DNA from: Ahrensia sp. R2A130
Lineage (GTDB): Bacteria; Pseudomonadota; Alphaproteobacteria; Rhizobiales; Rhizobiaceae
DNA length: 64,000 bases
NCBI RefSeq assembly: GCF_000179775.1
Contig: NZ_AEEB01000022.1
Span: 186,001-250,000, forward strand
Reading direction: 5' to 3'
Shown: positions 47,111 through 56,770 of the stretch, one piece after another
Layout: each line of letters starts with the position of its first letter
How positions within the stretch are numbered: position 1 is the first letter of the stretch
Notes under the pieces: generated by a model
The model's input: the letters and a program-made list of their open reading frames with translations, nothing else
What the model was told of the DNA's origin: nothing
Database searches by the model: none
Made by a program: the position numbers and the translations under genes

Positions 47111-48040
47111 TTACAGCGCTTTTTCAAGCTCCGGCAGAATCTCGAAGAGATCGCCAACGAGGCCGTAGTCGGCAACCTGGAAGATCGGCGCTTCATCGTC
47201 CTTGTTGATGGCGACGATGACTTTCGAGTCTTTCATACCGGCCAAATGCTGGATCGCGCCGGAAATACCGGCTGCGATGTAAAGGTTTGGTGCGACGACC
47301 TTACCGGTCTGGCCAACCTGCCAGTCGTTGGGGGCGTAGCCCGCATCGACCGCAGCGCGGGATGCGCCGATGGCAGCGCCCAGCTTGTCTGCAACCGGTG
47401 TGATGACGCTGTCGAACTTTTCTGCAGAACCGAGCGCACGACCACCGGACAGGATGATCTTGGCGGAGGTCAATTCCGGACGGTCGCTGTCGGAAAGTGC
47501 TGCCGACACGAATTCCGACAGGCCCGGATTGGCGGCCGCGTCGATTTTCTCGACGGAGGCAGAACCACCTTCACCGGCAGCGGCGAAAGTCGCGGTGCGC
47601 ACGGTGACGACTTTGGTTGCGTCATTCGATTTCACAGTCTGGATGGCGTTACCGGCGTAGATCGGGCGTTCGAAAGTGTCGGCGCCCTTCACATCGGTCA
47701 CATCGGAAATCTGCATCACGTCAAGCAAAGCTGCGACGCGGGGTAGGATGTTCTTGCCGTCCGTGGTGGCGGCAGCAACGATGGCGTCGTAATCACCAGC
47801 GATGGAGACGATGAGCGCGGCCATCGGTTCGGCCAACCGATTAGTCAGAAAGTCGGCTTCGCAAAGCAGCACCTTGGCGGCACCGTCGAGCTTTGCAGCA
47901 GCGTCAGCCACGGCAGCACAACCGTTACCGGCAACCAGCACATGCACGTCGGACCCCATTGCAGCGGCTGCTGTCATGGCCTTATTGGTCTGGTCGGAGA
48001 GAGTTTCGTTGTCGTGTTCAGCGAGAAGAAGAGTGGTCAT
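47111..48040 (-). CDS. etfA: Electron transfer flavoprotein alpha subunit
   Basis: 309 aa. FAD-binding C-terminal domain [23 protein letters not shown] and [22 protein letters not shown], with SGGRALGS. With EtfB carries electrons from dehydrogenases to ETF:ubiquinone oxidoreductase. Fifty-one bases after etfB. Confidence 0.95.
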   Translation of the reverse strand: MTTLLLAEHDNETLSDQTNKAMTAAAAMGSDVHVLVAGNGCAAVADAAAKLDGAAKVLLCEADFLTNRLAEPMAALIVSIAGDYDAIVAAATTDGKNILPRVAALLDVMQISDVTDVKGADTFERPIYAGNAIQTVKSNDATKVVTVRTATFAAAGEGGSASVEKIDAAANPGLSEFVSAALSDSDRPELTSAKIILSGGRALGSAEKFDSVITPVADKLGAAIGASRAAVDAGYAPNDWQVGQTGKVVAPNLYIAAGISGAIQHLAGMKDSKVIVAINKDDEAPIFQVADYGLVGDLFEILPELEKAL

Positions 48041-48091
48041 CTTGTTTGTCCTTAATCGAATTGAAGAGCGGAGGCGTACAGGTAAAACCCG

Positions 48092-48841
48092 TTACAGCAC
48101 GCCCGCTTCGTTCTTCAGTTTGGAGACGAGTTCTGCGACGTCTGCGACGATGATACCGGCTTCGCGCTTAGGCGGTTCAACTGTGGTGACGACCTCGATG
48201 CGCGGGGAAACATCAACGCCGTAATCAGCAGGTGTTTTCGTATCCATCGGCTTTTTCTTGGCCTTCATGATGTTGGGCAACGAAGCGTAACGCGGCTCGT
48301 TCAAGCGAAGGTCGGTGGTCATGATAAGGGGCATATCGACCTTGATCGTCTGCAAGCCGCCATCAACTTCGCGCGTCACGTTGGCGCTATTGCCTTCGAT
48401 TTCCAGCTTGGAAGCAAAGGTGGCCTGTGCCCAGCCGAGCAATGCAGAAAGCATCTGGCCGGTCTGGTTGGCGTCATCGTCAATGGCCTGCTTGCCCAAG
48501 ATCACGAGCTGCGGCTGCTCTTCGTCAACGATGCCTTTGAGAATTTTGGCGACGGCCAGCGGCTCGACGATGTCATCATGCTCCACCAGAATGCCACGGT
48601 CAGCGCCCATGGCGAGGCCGGTGCGGATGGTCTCAGCAGCCTTCGCAGGACCGATGGAAACAACGATGACTTCCTCAGCTTTACCGGCTTCTTTCAAACG
48701 AAGCGCTTCTTCGACGGCGATCTCGTCGAAGGGGTTCATCGACATTTTTACGTTGGCGAGGTCGACGCCGGAGCCGTCTGCCTTCACGCGGATTTTCACA
48801 TTGTAGTCTACAACCCGTTTGACGGGGACGATGATCTTCAT
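48092..48841 (-). CDS. etfB: Electron transfer flavoprotein beta subunit
   Basis: 249 aa from ATG 48841 ([19 protein letters not shown], the family N-terminus). [16 protein letters not shown] and the EtfB signature [30 protein letters not shown]-binding partner of EtfA. Confidence 0.95.
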   Translation of the reverse strand: MKIIVPVKRVVDYNVKIRVKADGSGVDLANVKMSMNPFDEIAVEEALRLKEAGKAEEVIVVSIGPAKAAETIRTGLAMGADRGILVEHDDIVEPLAVAKILKGIVDEEQPQLVILGKQAIDDDANQTGQMLSALLGWAQATFASKLEIEGNSANVTREVDGGLQTIKVDMPLIMTTDLRLNEPRYASLPNIMKAKKKPMDTKTPADYGVDVSPRIEVVTTVEPPKREAGIIVADVAELVSKLKNEAGVL

Positions 48842-49021
48842 GGGGTAATGCCTCTTGTCGAAGGATGTGCGTGTGGTCCGCGCCATTTGGCGCATTTGGC
48901 GGGCAGCCTAGTGCAAGACAGCCCTTATGGGAACGTGGCGGAAGCGCCATCGCGCTATGAATTTGCGCCACAACAATAGATACGTTTGGCCCTGCCTGAT
49001 TGGCAAATTCTTACGTTAACG

Positions 49022-49819
49022 TCAATTGCTCTTTGCAACAGCGCCCCGGCCCCATCGTGGTGGTTCGACCTTCGGCGGCAGATCGGCGTCTTCCTTCAGT
49101 ACAACAGCTCCGGGCACAATGACCTCACGGTCGAACAGCGGCACAGCCCAGCGCTTCAAAATGGGCGTTAAAACGATCCCGGTCAGCCCGCCGCCAACAT
49201 GGGCTGCCCAGGAAATCTCGCCGTCGCTGGACATGACATACATCCACACCTGCATACCTAGCCAGAAACCTAAAACTGTCCATGCAGGCAGACGCAGCGG
49301 AATACGCGCAGCGAACAGAACCCAAACCCAGACCTTGGGATGCAGCATCAAATAGGCGGCAATAATACCGGCCGCTGCACCAGAAGCACCGATGAGTGCC
49401 GCGTCAGATGCGGGGAAAGAAAAGGCGTGAAACCACGAGCCTGCAAAGGCGCATAGCAGATAGAAGATCGCGAATTTGAAATGGCCCATCGCGTCTTCAA
49501 CATTGTCGCCGAACACCCAGATGAACAGCATGTTGCCGCCCAGATGCCAGATATCAGCATGCAGAAACGCACCGGTTATCGCGGTCACCCAATAGAAGTC
49601 GTCAGGCACCACCGCGTATTGCGCCGGAAGCGTCTTCAAGTCGTTGATGACTGAAGGCACATGGCCGAATGCAATGGTGGCAAAATTGGTGCCGTAATGA
49701 TCCGGCCAGCCAATTAGACCAATGAGATAGATACCGACATTGAGCGCAATAATCGTCAGCGTGACCCATTGCAGGCGCACGTGCTTGAGCTTCTTGCCGT
49801 CGTGGAGCGGAATGAAAAT
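49022..49819 (-). CDS. Rhomboid family intramembrane serine protease, probable ATT start
   Basis: 265 aa if begun at an ATT (49819), which has AGGGGA eight bases upstream and yields IFIPLHDGKKLKHV, the normal N-terminus of this rhomboid group. The first conventional start (GTG 49780) cuts this off and has no ribosome site. Six membrane helices; HLGGNMLFIWVFGDN, catalytic Ser in LIGASGAAAG and His in WAAHVGGGLTG. Cleaves membrane proteins within the bilayer. Lies between the adenosyltransferase gene and etfB. Confidence 0.88.
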   Translation of the reverse strand: MFIPLHDGKKLKHVRLQWVTLTIIALNVGIYLIGLIGWPDHYGTNFATIAFGHVPSVINDLKTLPAQYAVVPDDFYWVTAITGAFLHADIWHLGGNMLFIWVFGDNVEDAMGHFKFAIFYLLCAFAGSWFHAFSFPASDAALIGASGAAAGIIAAYLMLHPKVWVWVLFAARIPLRLPAWTVLGFWLGMQVWMYVMSSDGEISWAAHVGGGLTGIVLTPILKRWAVPLFDREVIVPGAVVLKEDADLPPKVEPPRWGRGAVAKSN

Positions 49820-49884
49820 GGCGCGATCCCCTAGTGCACTTATGGCACTTAACTAGGCAGAGACCTTAGCGGTTCTCGTGTAAT

Positions 49885-50460
49885 TTATCTATTCTCTCCG
49901 GGCACCCACAAGATGTCAGCCTTGCCACCATCGTTCACATGACGGGCGGCCACGAACAGAAAATCACTGACGCGGTTCATGTAACGGATGCAATGCGGGT
50001 TCACATGCTCGCCCGGAGTTTCCCCCAAATGCACAATGAGACGTTCTGCGCGACGCGCGACGGTGCGGGAAACGTGCAGCGCGGCAGCAGCGGGAGAGCC
50101 GCCGGGTAGAATGAACGAACGCAACGGATCAAGATCAGCGTTCAGCTTGTCGATATCCTGCTCGATGCGCGTGACCTGCGATTCGATCATCCGCAGCGGT
50201 TCGTATTCCAGCTTTTCGCCAGTGTCGGGCGTGGCGAGATCGGCACCGAGATCGAAGAGATCATTCTGGATGCGGGACAGCATACCATCAATATCGGTAT
50301 CCGCAGTGTGAAGGCGAACCATGCCGAGTGTCGCGTTGGTTTCATCCACCGTGCCGTAGCTTTCAACACGAAGGTCGAACTTCAAGCGGCGCTCGCCTGT
50401 GCCCAAGGCTGTGGTGCCGTCGTCACCGGTTTTTGTGTAAATTTTGTTCAGAACGACCAT
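49885..50460 (-). CDS. Cob(I)yrinic acid a,c-diamide adenosyltransferase, PduO type
   Basis: 191 aa. N-terminal KIYTKTGDDGTTALGTGERRLKFDLR (ATP-binding, positions 6-31) and the C-terminal RRAERLIVHLGE and RYMNRVSDFLFVAAR are PduO-family hallmarks. Adenosylates cob(I)alamin to coenzyme B12. First gene of a run continuing through rhomboid and etfBA. No cobalamin riboswitch is seen upstream. Confidence 0.93.
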   Translation of the reverse strand: MVVLNKIYTKTGDDGTTALGTGERRLKFDLRVESYGTVDETNATLGMVRLHTADTDIDGMLSRIQNDLFDLGADLATPDTGEKLEYEPLRMIESQVTRIEQDIDKLNADLDPLRSFILPGGSPAAAALHVSRTVARRAERLIVHLGETPGEHVNPHCIRYMNRVSDFLFVAARHVNDGGKADILWVPGENR

Positions 50461-50621
50461 GATGTATTTTCCGCGCGGAAGAGAAGACTTGGTTTCTCAA
50501 ACGCGGTGCTGCAGCGCAAGGCCATGCGACACGGCGTCTATTCACGAGTTTGGATGGCAAGCTCGGTTTTGAAGCGGGCAAAGTTCAAATGTCAGAGCTA
50601 GCGACAGCGAGCAAAGAGCGA

Positions 50622-50674
50622 GCCGGGCGGCCAACCCGCGCTAACGCAGCGAAGCCCGACAGCGTGAGTGCAAA
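50622..50674 (+). repeat. Extragenic palindromic repeat, degenerate copy B
   Basis: In the 242-base gap between the adenosyltransferase and the PagL-like gene: CGGG-(7)-CCCG hairpin followed by GCAGCGAAGCCCGACAGCG and GTGAGTGCAAA, matching the right flank of copies A and C at 12 of 14 positions. A further stem-rich stretch continues to 50690. Confidence 0.5.
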
Positions 50675-50702
50675 AAATCGCTCGCTACGCGGGCGTGAGA
50701 AT

Positions 50703-51296
50703 TTAGAATTTATAACCGATTCGGGCAGAGATGTTCGACAGACCGCGGTTTTGATCGTCGAAGACTTCAGCGTGGGAGAGATGCTCTAGCTGAATGAGCG
50801 CCGTGATATTTTCGGTCACGTTTACGCCCAGCGCAATGGATTCGCGGAAGGTAATAGCTGAACCCAAACCGGCCCGCGTAGCTGATGGGCGCTCTTCGCC
50901 ATTGTTGAGGGCGAGGCCAAAGCCGCCTTCAAGAAACAGAGCTTCTGTCAGGCCAAATTGCCACGTCAGACCGGCATAGCCGTAGCTTGTGCCGTCATCG
51001 TCGAAATTCACCATGCCACCAAGGTGGGCGCGTGGATTCATGATGCTGTAGAGAAAACCTTCAGTCTCGCCATCAGCAACACCGAACAGGTCGATATTGA
51101 TAGGACGGAACAGAAGTTCGGCGTTGATACCAAACTGATCGTCTTCAGCGTGGTTCGCGTCCAGCCAGTCAGGCTGGGCCCAAGTGCCACCGAAGCGGGC
51201 TTCATCAAGACCAAAATCATTGGCCGATGCAGGTGCTGCGAAAGCTGCGGTGCTGATCAGCAGAGCTGCAATTGCGCTTTTGGTGAAAGTCATCAT
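50703..51296 (-). CDS. Acyloxyacyl hydrolase / PagL-like outer-membrane protein
   Basis: 197 aa. Signal peptide (FTKSAIAALLISTAAFAAPASA), then alternating beta strands ending in an aromatic (NISARIGYKF), the mark of an outer-membrane barrel. The C-terminal LEHLSHAEVFDDQNRGLSN matches the His-x-Ser active-site region of PagL, the lipid A 3-O-deacylase. Start at 51296 or 51293. If active it would trim lipid A; the third catalytic residue cannot be assigned by eye. Confidence 0.7.
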   Translation of the reverse strand: MMTFTKSAIAALLISTAAFAAPASANDFGLDEARFGGTWAQPDWLDANHAEDDQFGINAELLFRPINIDLFGVADGETEGFLYSIMNPRAHLGGMVNFDDDGTSYGYAGLTWQFGLTEALFLEGGFGLALNNGEERPSATRAGLGSAITFRESIALGVNVTENITALIQLEHLSHAEVFDDQNRGLSNISARIGYKF

Positions 51297-51426
51297 GGCA
51301 TCCGCACTTGAATTGGACAGGTAACACATTGGCCCCTGCCCGGGCCGGCGTCACGTTCCTGCCACGTTTCGCAAAGCGTGGGCGATTCCACAAGCACAAC
51401 CCGCCACGTGGGTTAAGGCCGCACTT

Positions 51427-51612
51427 CTATCGTGACAAATACACAACAACCACGATTGCGAAGATAACCAGCCCCTGCGCCATGACACGCATGCGCATCA
51501 GCTTTTGCGAGGTGTTGCCAGGGCCGTTTTGCAGCATGTTCCAAAGGCCGCGCAGCAGGATAAGGCCAACAATGGCGCAACCCACCAGAAGAAGAATTTG
51601 TCCGTATTCCAT
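51427..51612 (-). CDS. HIG1 domain twin-transmembrane protein
   Basis: 61 aa, two membrane helices (ILLLVGCAIVGLILLRGLW and VMAQGLVIFAIVVVVYL) joined by a basic turn NTSQKLMRMRV, the HIG1 pattern. Short bacterial HIG1 proteins are thought to associate with cytochrome oxidase. In Rhizobiales it commonly precedes the cobalamin adenosyltransferase gene, as here, apart from the PagL-like gene between. Confidence 0.75.
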   Translation of the reverse strand: MEYGQILLLVGCAIVGLILLRGLWNMLQNGPGNTSQKLMRMRVMAQGLVIFAIVVVVYLSR

Positions 51613-51711
51613 GGGCTTGCCTTTATCTCACCATTTGCTTCGGCGGGTGTTTGGCACCTGCACCGTATGAACACAACGCGGCATCTGCGCCGCAGTTGTG
51701 GGTGAATCGCG

Positions 51712-52623
51712 CTAAGTGCGAACACGCGGCGGTGATGCAGCGCGGGCACCAAGCGCAACGCCCACGGCACACAGTGCCATGCCCACCAACTGTATTGGCG
51801 TCAGAGCTTCGTCGAACAGCAACCACGCCATAAAGGCAGCGACAGCGGGCACAGCGTAGAGCAGAGTAGAAACCTTCGCCACCGACCCGCGATTGATGAG
51901 CCACATAAGCAGGAACACCGCACCGAAGGACAGCACAAAGATCGACCATACCAGCGCCACGATCATCTCGCCGCTCCACTTGACCTCGCGAGTTTCCGTG
52001 AACGCCATGAGCAAGGCGACCGGTATCGTGGCGCCTGCATATTGCAGCGCAGTGGCAACCCGTAAGTCGACCCCACCAGCAAAACGCTTTTGCCCCAATG
52101 TCCCCAGAGTCGCGGCCACCATACCGATGGCGCAGGCTGCAACCGTTGCGACAGTGATGCCAGGTGCAGACAGATCAAGGCCAGGCGACAAAACCAGAAC
52201 CACGCCAGCGATACCAACGGCAAGACCCAACCAGTGCCGCCTCGTAATGACTTCACCCAACAGAAAGCCGGATAGCACCGCCGTCAACAGCGGTTGCAAC
52301 CCCACTACGACAGCCGCAACACCAGCCGACATACCGCCATCAATCGCCCAGAAGACCCCGCCGAGATAGATGCCGTGCAACGCAAAGCCGATAGCCACGC
52401 ACCACAGTATCGTCGCTCGGTCCGGCCACTTGGCCCGCATTGCAAAGGCCAGCGCCAACAACAACAGACAGGCAATGGAAAAGCGGATCGTTAGAAACGT
52501 GCCCGGTTCACTGTAAGGCATGCCCAAACGCGCGCCCACGAACCCGGTGCCCCACAGCCACACGAAGACGATAGGGGCGAATGCTGCCATTCGGTCGGTG
52601 GAGTTTTGAGAGGTGGAAGACAT
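51712..52623 (-). CDS. EamA/DMT family transporter
   Basis: 303 aa from ATG 52623. Ten hydrophobic segments as two EamA repeats (VFVWLWGTGFVGARLGMPY in the first; VTVATVAACAIGMVAATLGTL opening the second). Drug/metabolite exporter superfamily; substrate unknown. Confidence 0.88.
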   Translation of the reverse strand: MSSTSQNSTDRMAAFAPIVFVWLWGTGFVGARLGMPYSEPGTFLTIRFSIACLLLLALAFAMRAKWPDRATILWCVAIGFALHGIYLGGVFWAIDGGMSAGVAAVVVGLQPLLTAVLSGFLLGEVITRRHWLGLAVGIAGVVLVLSPGLDLSAPGITVATVAACAIGMVAATLGTLGQKRFAGGVDLRVATALQYAGATIPVALLMAFTETREVKWSGEMIVALVWSIFVLSFGAVFLLMWLINRGSVAKVSTLLYAVPAVAAFMAWLLFDEALTPIQLVGMALCAVGVALGARAASPPRVRT

Positions 52624-52774
52624 GAAAGGCGCGACAGGTTTAGCAAAAACCAGCGCACCATCTGCCTCACCCACCAATCTGCCAAGCCCTCATCGCGCTT
52701 CTCACAGATGAGGTGATTCAAGCGGTGACGAGTTTATTCGTGACGGGGCCAGCACCCTCGGCTAGCAAGTTGAT

Positions 52775-53731
52775 ATGGGTTCCATCGCCACCATCGTCAT
52801 TCCGGTCTTCTGCCTCATCGCGCTCGGCTTTGCCGCCGTGCGGTCCGGCTATTTGAAACCCGCTGTGGGCGAAGGCGTGACCGATTTCGTAATAAAATTC
52901 GCCATACCTATTTTGTTGATAAAATCGCTGGCGACGGCAGAATTTTCCGGTGACCTGCCATGGACCATGGTTGCGGTCTATTTCGGCGCGATCCTCGCTG
53001 CATGGATACCGGCATCCATCCTCATCCATCTGGTGTGGAAGCGCGACATGCGGGCCTCCAGCATCGCTGGCGTTGCAGCGTCGTTCTCCAATCTCGTTCT
53101 GCTCGGCATTCCGCTTATCCAACTCGCCTACGGCCAGCCCGGCCTGCAGGTCCTGTTCGTGTTGCTGTCGGTTCATCTCATTTTCATGATGACCGCTTCC
53201 AGTTTCGCCATGGAATGGGCGGTGCGCGCTGACGGTATGGACGCCACCGCAATGCGCCCGCTGACCGTGATGAAATCACTAGCGCACAACCTCGCGGTGA
53301 ACCCCATCATTGTCGGCATCGTCACCGGCGTCGTCATCCGCGTGTCCGGCCTGCCTCTGCCGGGTTTCGTATTGGAAGTGTTGGATCTCGTCTCACTTTG
53401 CACCGGACCGCTGGCGTTGATCGCGCTGGGCATGGGATTGGTGAAATACGGATTTCGAGGCAACCTGCCGCCCGCCGCTGCGCTCACATTTCTGTCGCTC
53501 ATCGTCATGCCCGCAACCGTCGTCGCGCTACAACAAGTGGTGCAGATGCCGGTGCTCTGGTTTCAGGTTGCGCTGCTCGGCGCATCCTGCCCCACGGGTG
53601 TGAACGCCTATCTGATCGCCAGCTATTTCCGCACCGGCGAGGGCTTGGCAACAAACACCATCGTCATGGCGCTGATGGGCTCGATCATCACAATACCGTT
53701 CTGGCTATGGGTGGGCGCGCAGGCGGTCTAG
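52775..53731 (+). CDS. AEC family transporter
   Basis: 318 aa, ten membrane helices in two halves; GSIATIVIPVFCLIALGFAAVRSGYL and AIPILLIKSLATAEF are typical of the auxin-efflux-carrier/malonate family. Exports or imports organic anions. Its 3' end overlaps the gluQ 3' end by 27 bases, tail to tail. Confidence 0.88.
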   Translation: MGSIATIVIPVFCLIALGFAAVRSGYLKPAVGEGVTDFVIKFAIPILLIKSLATAEFSGDLPWTMVAVYFGAILAAWIPASILIHLVWKRDMRASSIAGVAASFSNLVLLGIPLIQLAYGQPGLQVLFVLLSVHLIFMMTASSFAMEWAVRADGMDATAMRPLTVMKSLAHNLAVNPIIVGIVTGVVIRVSGLPLPGFVLEVLDLVSLCTGPLALIALGMGLVKYGFRGNLPPAAALTFLSLIVMPATVVALQQVVQMPVLWFQVALLGASCPTGVNAYLIASYFRTGEGLATNTIVMALMGSIITIPFWLWVGAQAV

Positions 53732-54598
53732 TTGCTGGCGAATTCCGTCAGGAGTGACCCCACTTTCGCGCAAAGCAGCCAGACTGGTCGAACCATCGGA
53801 CTTCGATAGTTTCCTGCCGTCATCCCCCAGCACCAACCCATGGTGATGGTAAAGCGGCACTGGCAGACCAAGTAGATGTTGCAGCAGCCGGTGCACACCC
53901 GTCGCGGCGCGCAAATCTTCACCACGAACGACATGGGTAATGCCCTGCGCCGCGTCATCAACCGTGACCGAAAGATGATAACTCGTCGGCACATCCGCCC
54001 GTGCCAACACCACGTCGCCCCACCTTTCCGGCTGCGCTTCTATGGCGGTTCCTGCATCACTGGGATTGGCCAACTCGGTCCAGACCAATCGCCCTGCCCA
54101 CGCAACCGCCTTCGCCATATCCAGCCGCCAGACAACTCGTTTGCCGAGATCGATCTGCGCCTGTCGCTCTTCTTCTTTCCAACTCCGTTCATCACCAGGA
54201 TAGTGCGGTGAGCCATCTGGATCGCGCGGCCAGTCTGGCTTTCCGGCTACCGCCTGCTTGATCTCACCACGCGACATGAAGCTCGCATAGACCAACCCGA
54301 TATCCTGCAACCGCTCCAGCGCTTTTTGATATGCAGCAAATCGCTGCGACTGCGGCTCCACCTCACCATCGAATGTCACGCCCAGCCAATGAAGATCACC
54401 ACGCATGCCATCGGCCAATGAAGGCGTGCATCGCGTGGTGTCGATGTCTTCCATCCGCAACAGCAATTGACTTTCCTGGTCGCGGCCAAGCGCATCCGCC
54501 CAATCTCGGTTCACCAGCGCAGAATGCGCATGGCCCAAATGCAGCGCGCCATTAGGGCTGGGGGCAAAACGAAAAAGTGGCGAAACAGGCTGATCCAT
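53705..54598 (-). CDS. gluQ: Glutamyl-Q tRNA(Asp) synthetase
   Basis: 297 aa, catalytic half of a GluRS: FRFAPSPNGALHLGHAHSAL (HIGH region) and GRKLSKSDGS (KMSKS region). Attaches Glu to queuosine-34 of tRNA-Asp. The CxC zinc ligands of E. coli GluQ are missing: the region reads VYASFMSRGEIKQ, so this is a zinc-less form. Start 54598 is 6 bases from the divergent glycosylase start. Confidence 0.9.
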   Translation of the reverse strand: MDQPVSPLFRFAPSPNGALHLGHAHSALVNRDWADALGRDQESQLLLRMEDIDTTRCTPSLADGMRGDLHWLGVTFDGEVEPQSQRFAAYQKALERLQDIGLVYASFMSRGEIKQAVAGKPDWPRDPDGSPHYPGDERSWKEEERQAQIDLGKRVVWRLDMAKAVAWAGRLVWTELANPSDAGTAIEAQPERWGDVVLARADVPTSYHLSVTVDDAAQGITHVVRGEDLRAATGVHRLLQHLLGLPVPLYHHHGLVLGDDGRKLSKSDGSTSLAALRESGVTPDGIRQQLDRLRAHP

Positions 54599-54604
54599 AG
54601 CAAC

Positions 54605-55285
54605 GTGATAGCGACCGCAGCGTTTTTAGCAAAAGCAGGCAGTGAATTGAACCAGCCGATAGACAGTGATGAAAGCCTGGCAGAGGCGCTTGCCGCTCTC
54701 GCAATTCACGATCCGTCACTGGCTCCGATGATCGCAGACCTGTCTCCGCTTCCGCTACGAAAACAAACTGCGGATTTCGCTGGCCTCGTCCGCATCGTCA
54801 CCGGCCAACAAGTGTCACGCGCCAGCGCCGAAGCCATCTGGGTGCGGCTCATCGGAATCTATCCTGCGCCTTCACCGCAAACCGTCCTCGATGGTGCCGA
54901 ACCACCGCTGGTCGAAGCTGGACTATCACGGCCCAAACAGAAAACCGTACTCGCCCTTGCACGCGCCTGCATCGACGGATTCGATCCCGCTGCAACAGCA
55001 ATTCTGCCCGCGGAAGACGCCATGGCTGCCCTCACCGCCCTACACGGCATCGGTCCGTGGAGCGCGCAGGTCTTTCTGCTGTTCTGTGCCGGGCACCGCG
55101 ACATCTTCCCCGCTGGAGACATCGCCCTTCAACACGCGGTACAGGACCACCTCGGCCTGCCCGACCGCCCCGATGCCAAGGCGCTGACTGCTATCGCCCA
55201 ACGCTGGCAACCCCACCGCAGCGCCGCCGCCCGCCTGTTCTATGCCCGTTACGCCAGGCTTAGGCGTGGCGCTTTGCCCGTCTAG
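54605..55285 (+). CDS. DNA-3-methyladenine glycosylase, AlkA family
   Basis: 226 aa from GTG 54605; the open frame extends to 54467 inside gluQ but without conserved sequence. Helix-hairpin-helix GPD glycosylase: RIVTGQQVSRASAEAIW, ALHGIGPWSAQVFLLF (hairpin) and the catalytic Asp in DIFPAGDIALQ. Removes alkylated purines from DNA. If these starts are right, its promoter must lie within gluQ. Confidence 0.85.
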   Translation: MIATAAFLAKAGSELNQPIDSDESLAEALAALAIHDPSLAPMIADLSPLPLRKQTADFAGLVRIVTGQQVSRASAEAIWVRLIGIYPAPSPQTVLDGAEPPLVEAGLSRPKQKTVLALARACIDGFDPAATAILPAEDAMAALTALHGIGPWSAQVFLLFCAGHRDIFPAGDIALQHAVQDHLGLPDRPDAKALTAIAQRWQPHRSAAARLFYARYARLRRGALPV

Positions 55286-55429
55286 CGCAAGCCAAAACCA
55301 GCCTCAAAACAAATGGTGGAATGCGGCATTCATGCGCCTTCACATTCCTGTCGCAACGGTCCTACACTCGCTTCGACATTATTAATTTACGCGGCCTGGC
55401 ACGCCCGAATTTTTTGAAGGAGCCAATCG

Positions 55430-55990
55430 GTGACGATTGCCGTCAATCCGGAAATGCACCCCGCACTGGTGCTGAACGCAGATTACCGCCCGCTGTCCTA
55501 TTATCCGCTCTCGCTTTGGTCTTGGCAGGACGCCATCAAGGCCGTCTTTCTCGACCGTGTGAACATCGTGTCGGAATACGATGCTGCCGTGTCGTCCCCA
55601 TCCTTCCAGATGAAACTGCCCTCCGTCGTGTCCTTGAAGCAATACATCCAGCCCCAGCGAAACCCGGCCTTCACCCGCTTCAACCTGTTCCTGCGCGACG
55701 GGTTCACATGCCAATATTGCGGTGTCGAAGAAAAAGACCTCACCTTCGATCACCTCATCCCCCGCTCGCTCGGCGGACAAACAACGTGGGAAAACATCAT
55801 CACCGCCTGCTCACCGTGCAATCTGCGCAAAGGTGGCAAGCTGGCGAAAGATGCTGGCATGACACCCAACCGCAAGCCGTGGGTGCCGACGGTTCACGAC
55901 CTGCATAACGCAGGTCGCAAATTCCCGCCCAACCACCTACACGAAAGCTGGATGGATTATTTGTATTGGGACGCGCCGCTCGAGCCGTAG
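55430..55990 (+). CDS. HNH endonuclease family protein
   Basis: 186 aa from GTG 55430, with AAGGAG eight bases upstream. C-terminal HNH motif: FTCQYCGVEEKDLTFDHLIPR and WENIITACSPCNLRKGG, with two CxxC zinc pairs. The N-terminal LNADYRPLSYYPLSLWSWQDA is standard in this widespread chromosomal family, which is kept in most alphaproteobacteria and whose role is unclear. Confidence 0.9.
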   Translation: MTIAVNPEMHPALVLNADYRPLSYYPLSLWSWQDAIKAVFLDRVNIVSEYDAAVSSPSFQMKLPSVVSLKQYIQPQRNPAFTRFNLFLRDGFTCQYCGVEEKDLTFDHLIPRSLGGQTTWENIITACSPCNLRKGGKLAKDAGMTPNRKPWVPTVHDLHNAGRKFPPNHLHESWMDYLYWDAPLEP

Positions 55991-56032
55991 GCGAGATCAA
56001 AGGTGGAGCCGTAGGCTTCCAAAGGCTTTTGG

Positions 56033-56105
56033 TTTGCGCTCGCGCAGCCTGCTTCGCAGGCGCTCCGCGGCGGCGGCGAATTATCGCCGGGCGGGCTTAC
56101 CCGCC
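56033..56105 (-). repeat. Extragenic palindromic repeat, copy C
   Basis: Read on the minus strand: GGCGGG-TAAG-CCCGCC, CGGCGA-TAAT-TCGCCG, then CGCGGAGC, stem GCCTGC-GAA-GCAGGC, and TGCGCGAGCGCAAA. The flanks match copy A while stem bases differ in a pairing-preserving way. It lies between the convergent HNH and dsbB genes. Confidence 0.75.
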
Positions 56106-56224
56106 TTAATACGGGCGCACCGGAAAGAGGAGTGTTTGCTGCATTTCGATAGTTTGGTTGCTGTTCTATAAATTGATCTGAGCTGCGTGTGTCTCGCGAC
56201 AGCGAACAGAACCCACTCTTCACA

Positions 56225-56770
56225 CTAGACCGGCTTACCGAACAGGCCCTTTGCTGCGACAGCCGCAAGACCAGCAGCAGCAACTACATTCCAGCCTGCA
56301 AAGCTCAGTCCGAGAAACCGCCCTGCCGCATCATCACAACGCGGCGGTTTGGCGTTGGACAGGCTGTCCAGCAGGCTGCCCGCATCGCTACTCGTACCGG
56401 TGATTCCTGCACCGCAAGTCGCTGGCACCTCGAAAAATCCCCATTCGACACCTGAGTGATAAAAACCCAGCGCGCCGGTCGCCAGCAAACACACCAAACC
56501 AATAGTCAACGCCCCACGCGGCACGCTGGCAGGCAAACGCGACCATTGGCCGATGATGCCCAACGCAAGAAATGGAATCCCTAAATAGTAGGGAGTGCGT
56601 TGCTCCAGACACAGCGCACACGGCGCATAGCCACCGATATGCTCAAAGGCCAAGGCTCCCCCCACCACAGCAACCATTCCCGCAAGCACGACCATCATGG
56701 CCGCAGCCTGCGAAGGACCAGCGGTCATCGGCCTTTCGGCCCAGCGAAATGCGAGGGTTTGCATGTTCAA
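56225..56770 (-). CDS. dsbB: Disulfide bond formation protein B
   Basis: 181 aa, four membrane helices. First periplasmic loop holds CALC (GYAPCALCLEQRTPYYLG); the second holds the Cys in VPATCGAG and in PPRCDD. Reoxidises DsbA using quinone. Start at 56770 or at the in-frame ATG 56764. Convergent with the HNH gene. Confidence 0.88.
   Translation of the reverse strand: MNMQTLAFRWAERPMTAGPSQAAAMMVVLAGMVAVVGGALAFEHIGGYAPCALCLEQRTPYYLGIPFLALGIIGQWSRLPASVPRGALTIGLVCLLATGALGFYHSGVEWGFFEVPATCGAGITGTSSDAGSLLDSLSNAKPPRCDDAAGRFLGLSFAGWNVVAAAGLAAVAAKGLFGKPV

Noticed and set aside
50461..50702. Cobalamin riboswitch upstream of the adenosyltransferase gene
   Set aside because: No B12-box-like sequence was found; the gap is occupied by a degenerate palindromic repeat.
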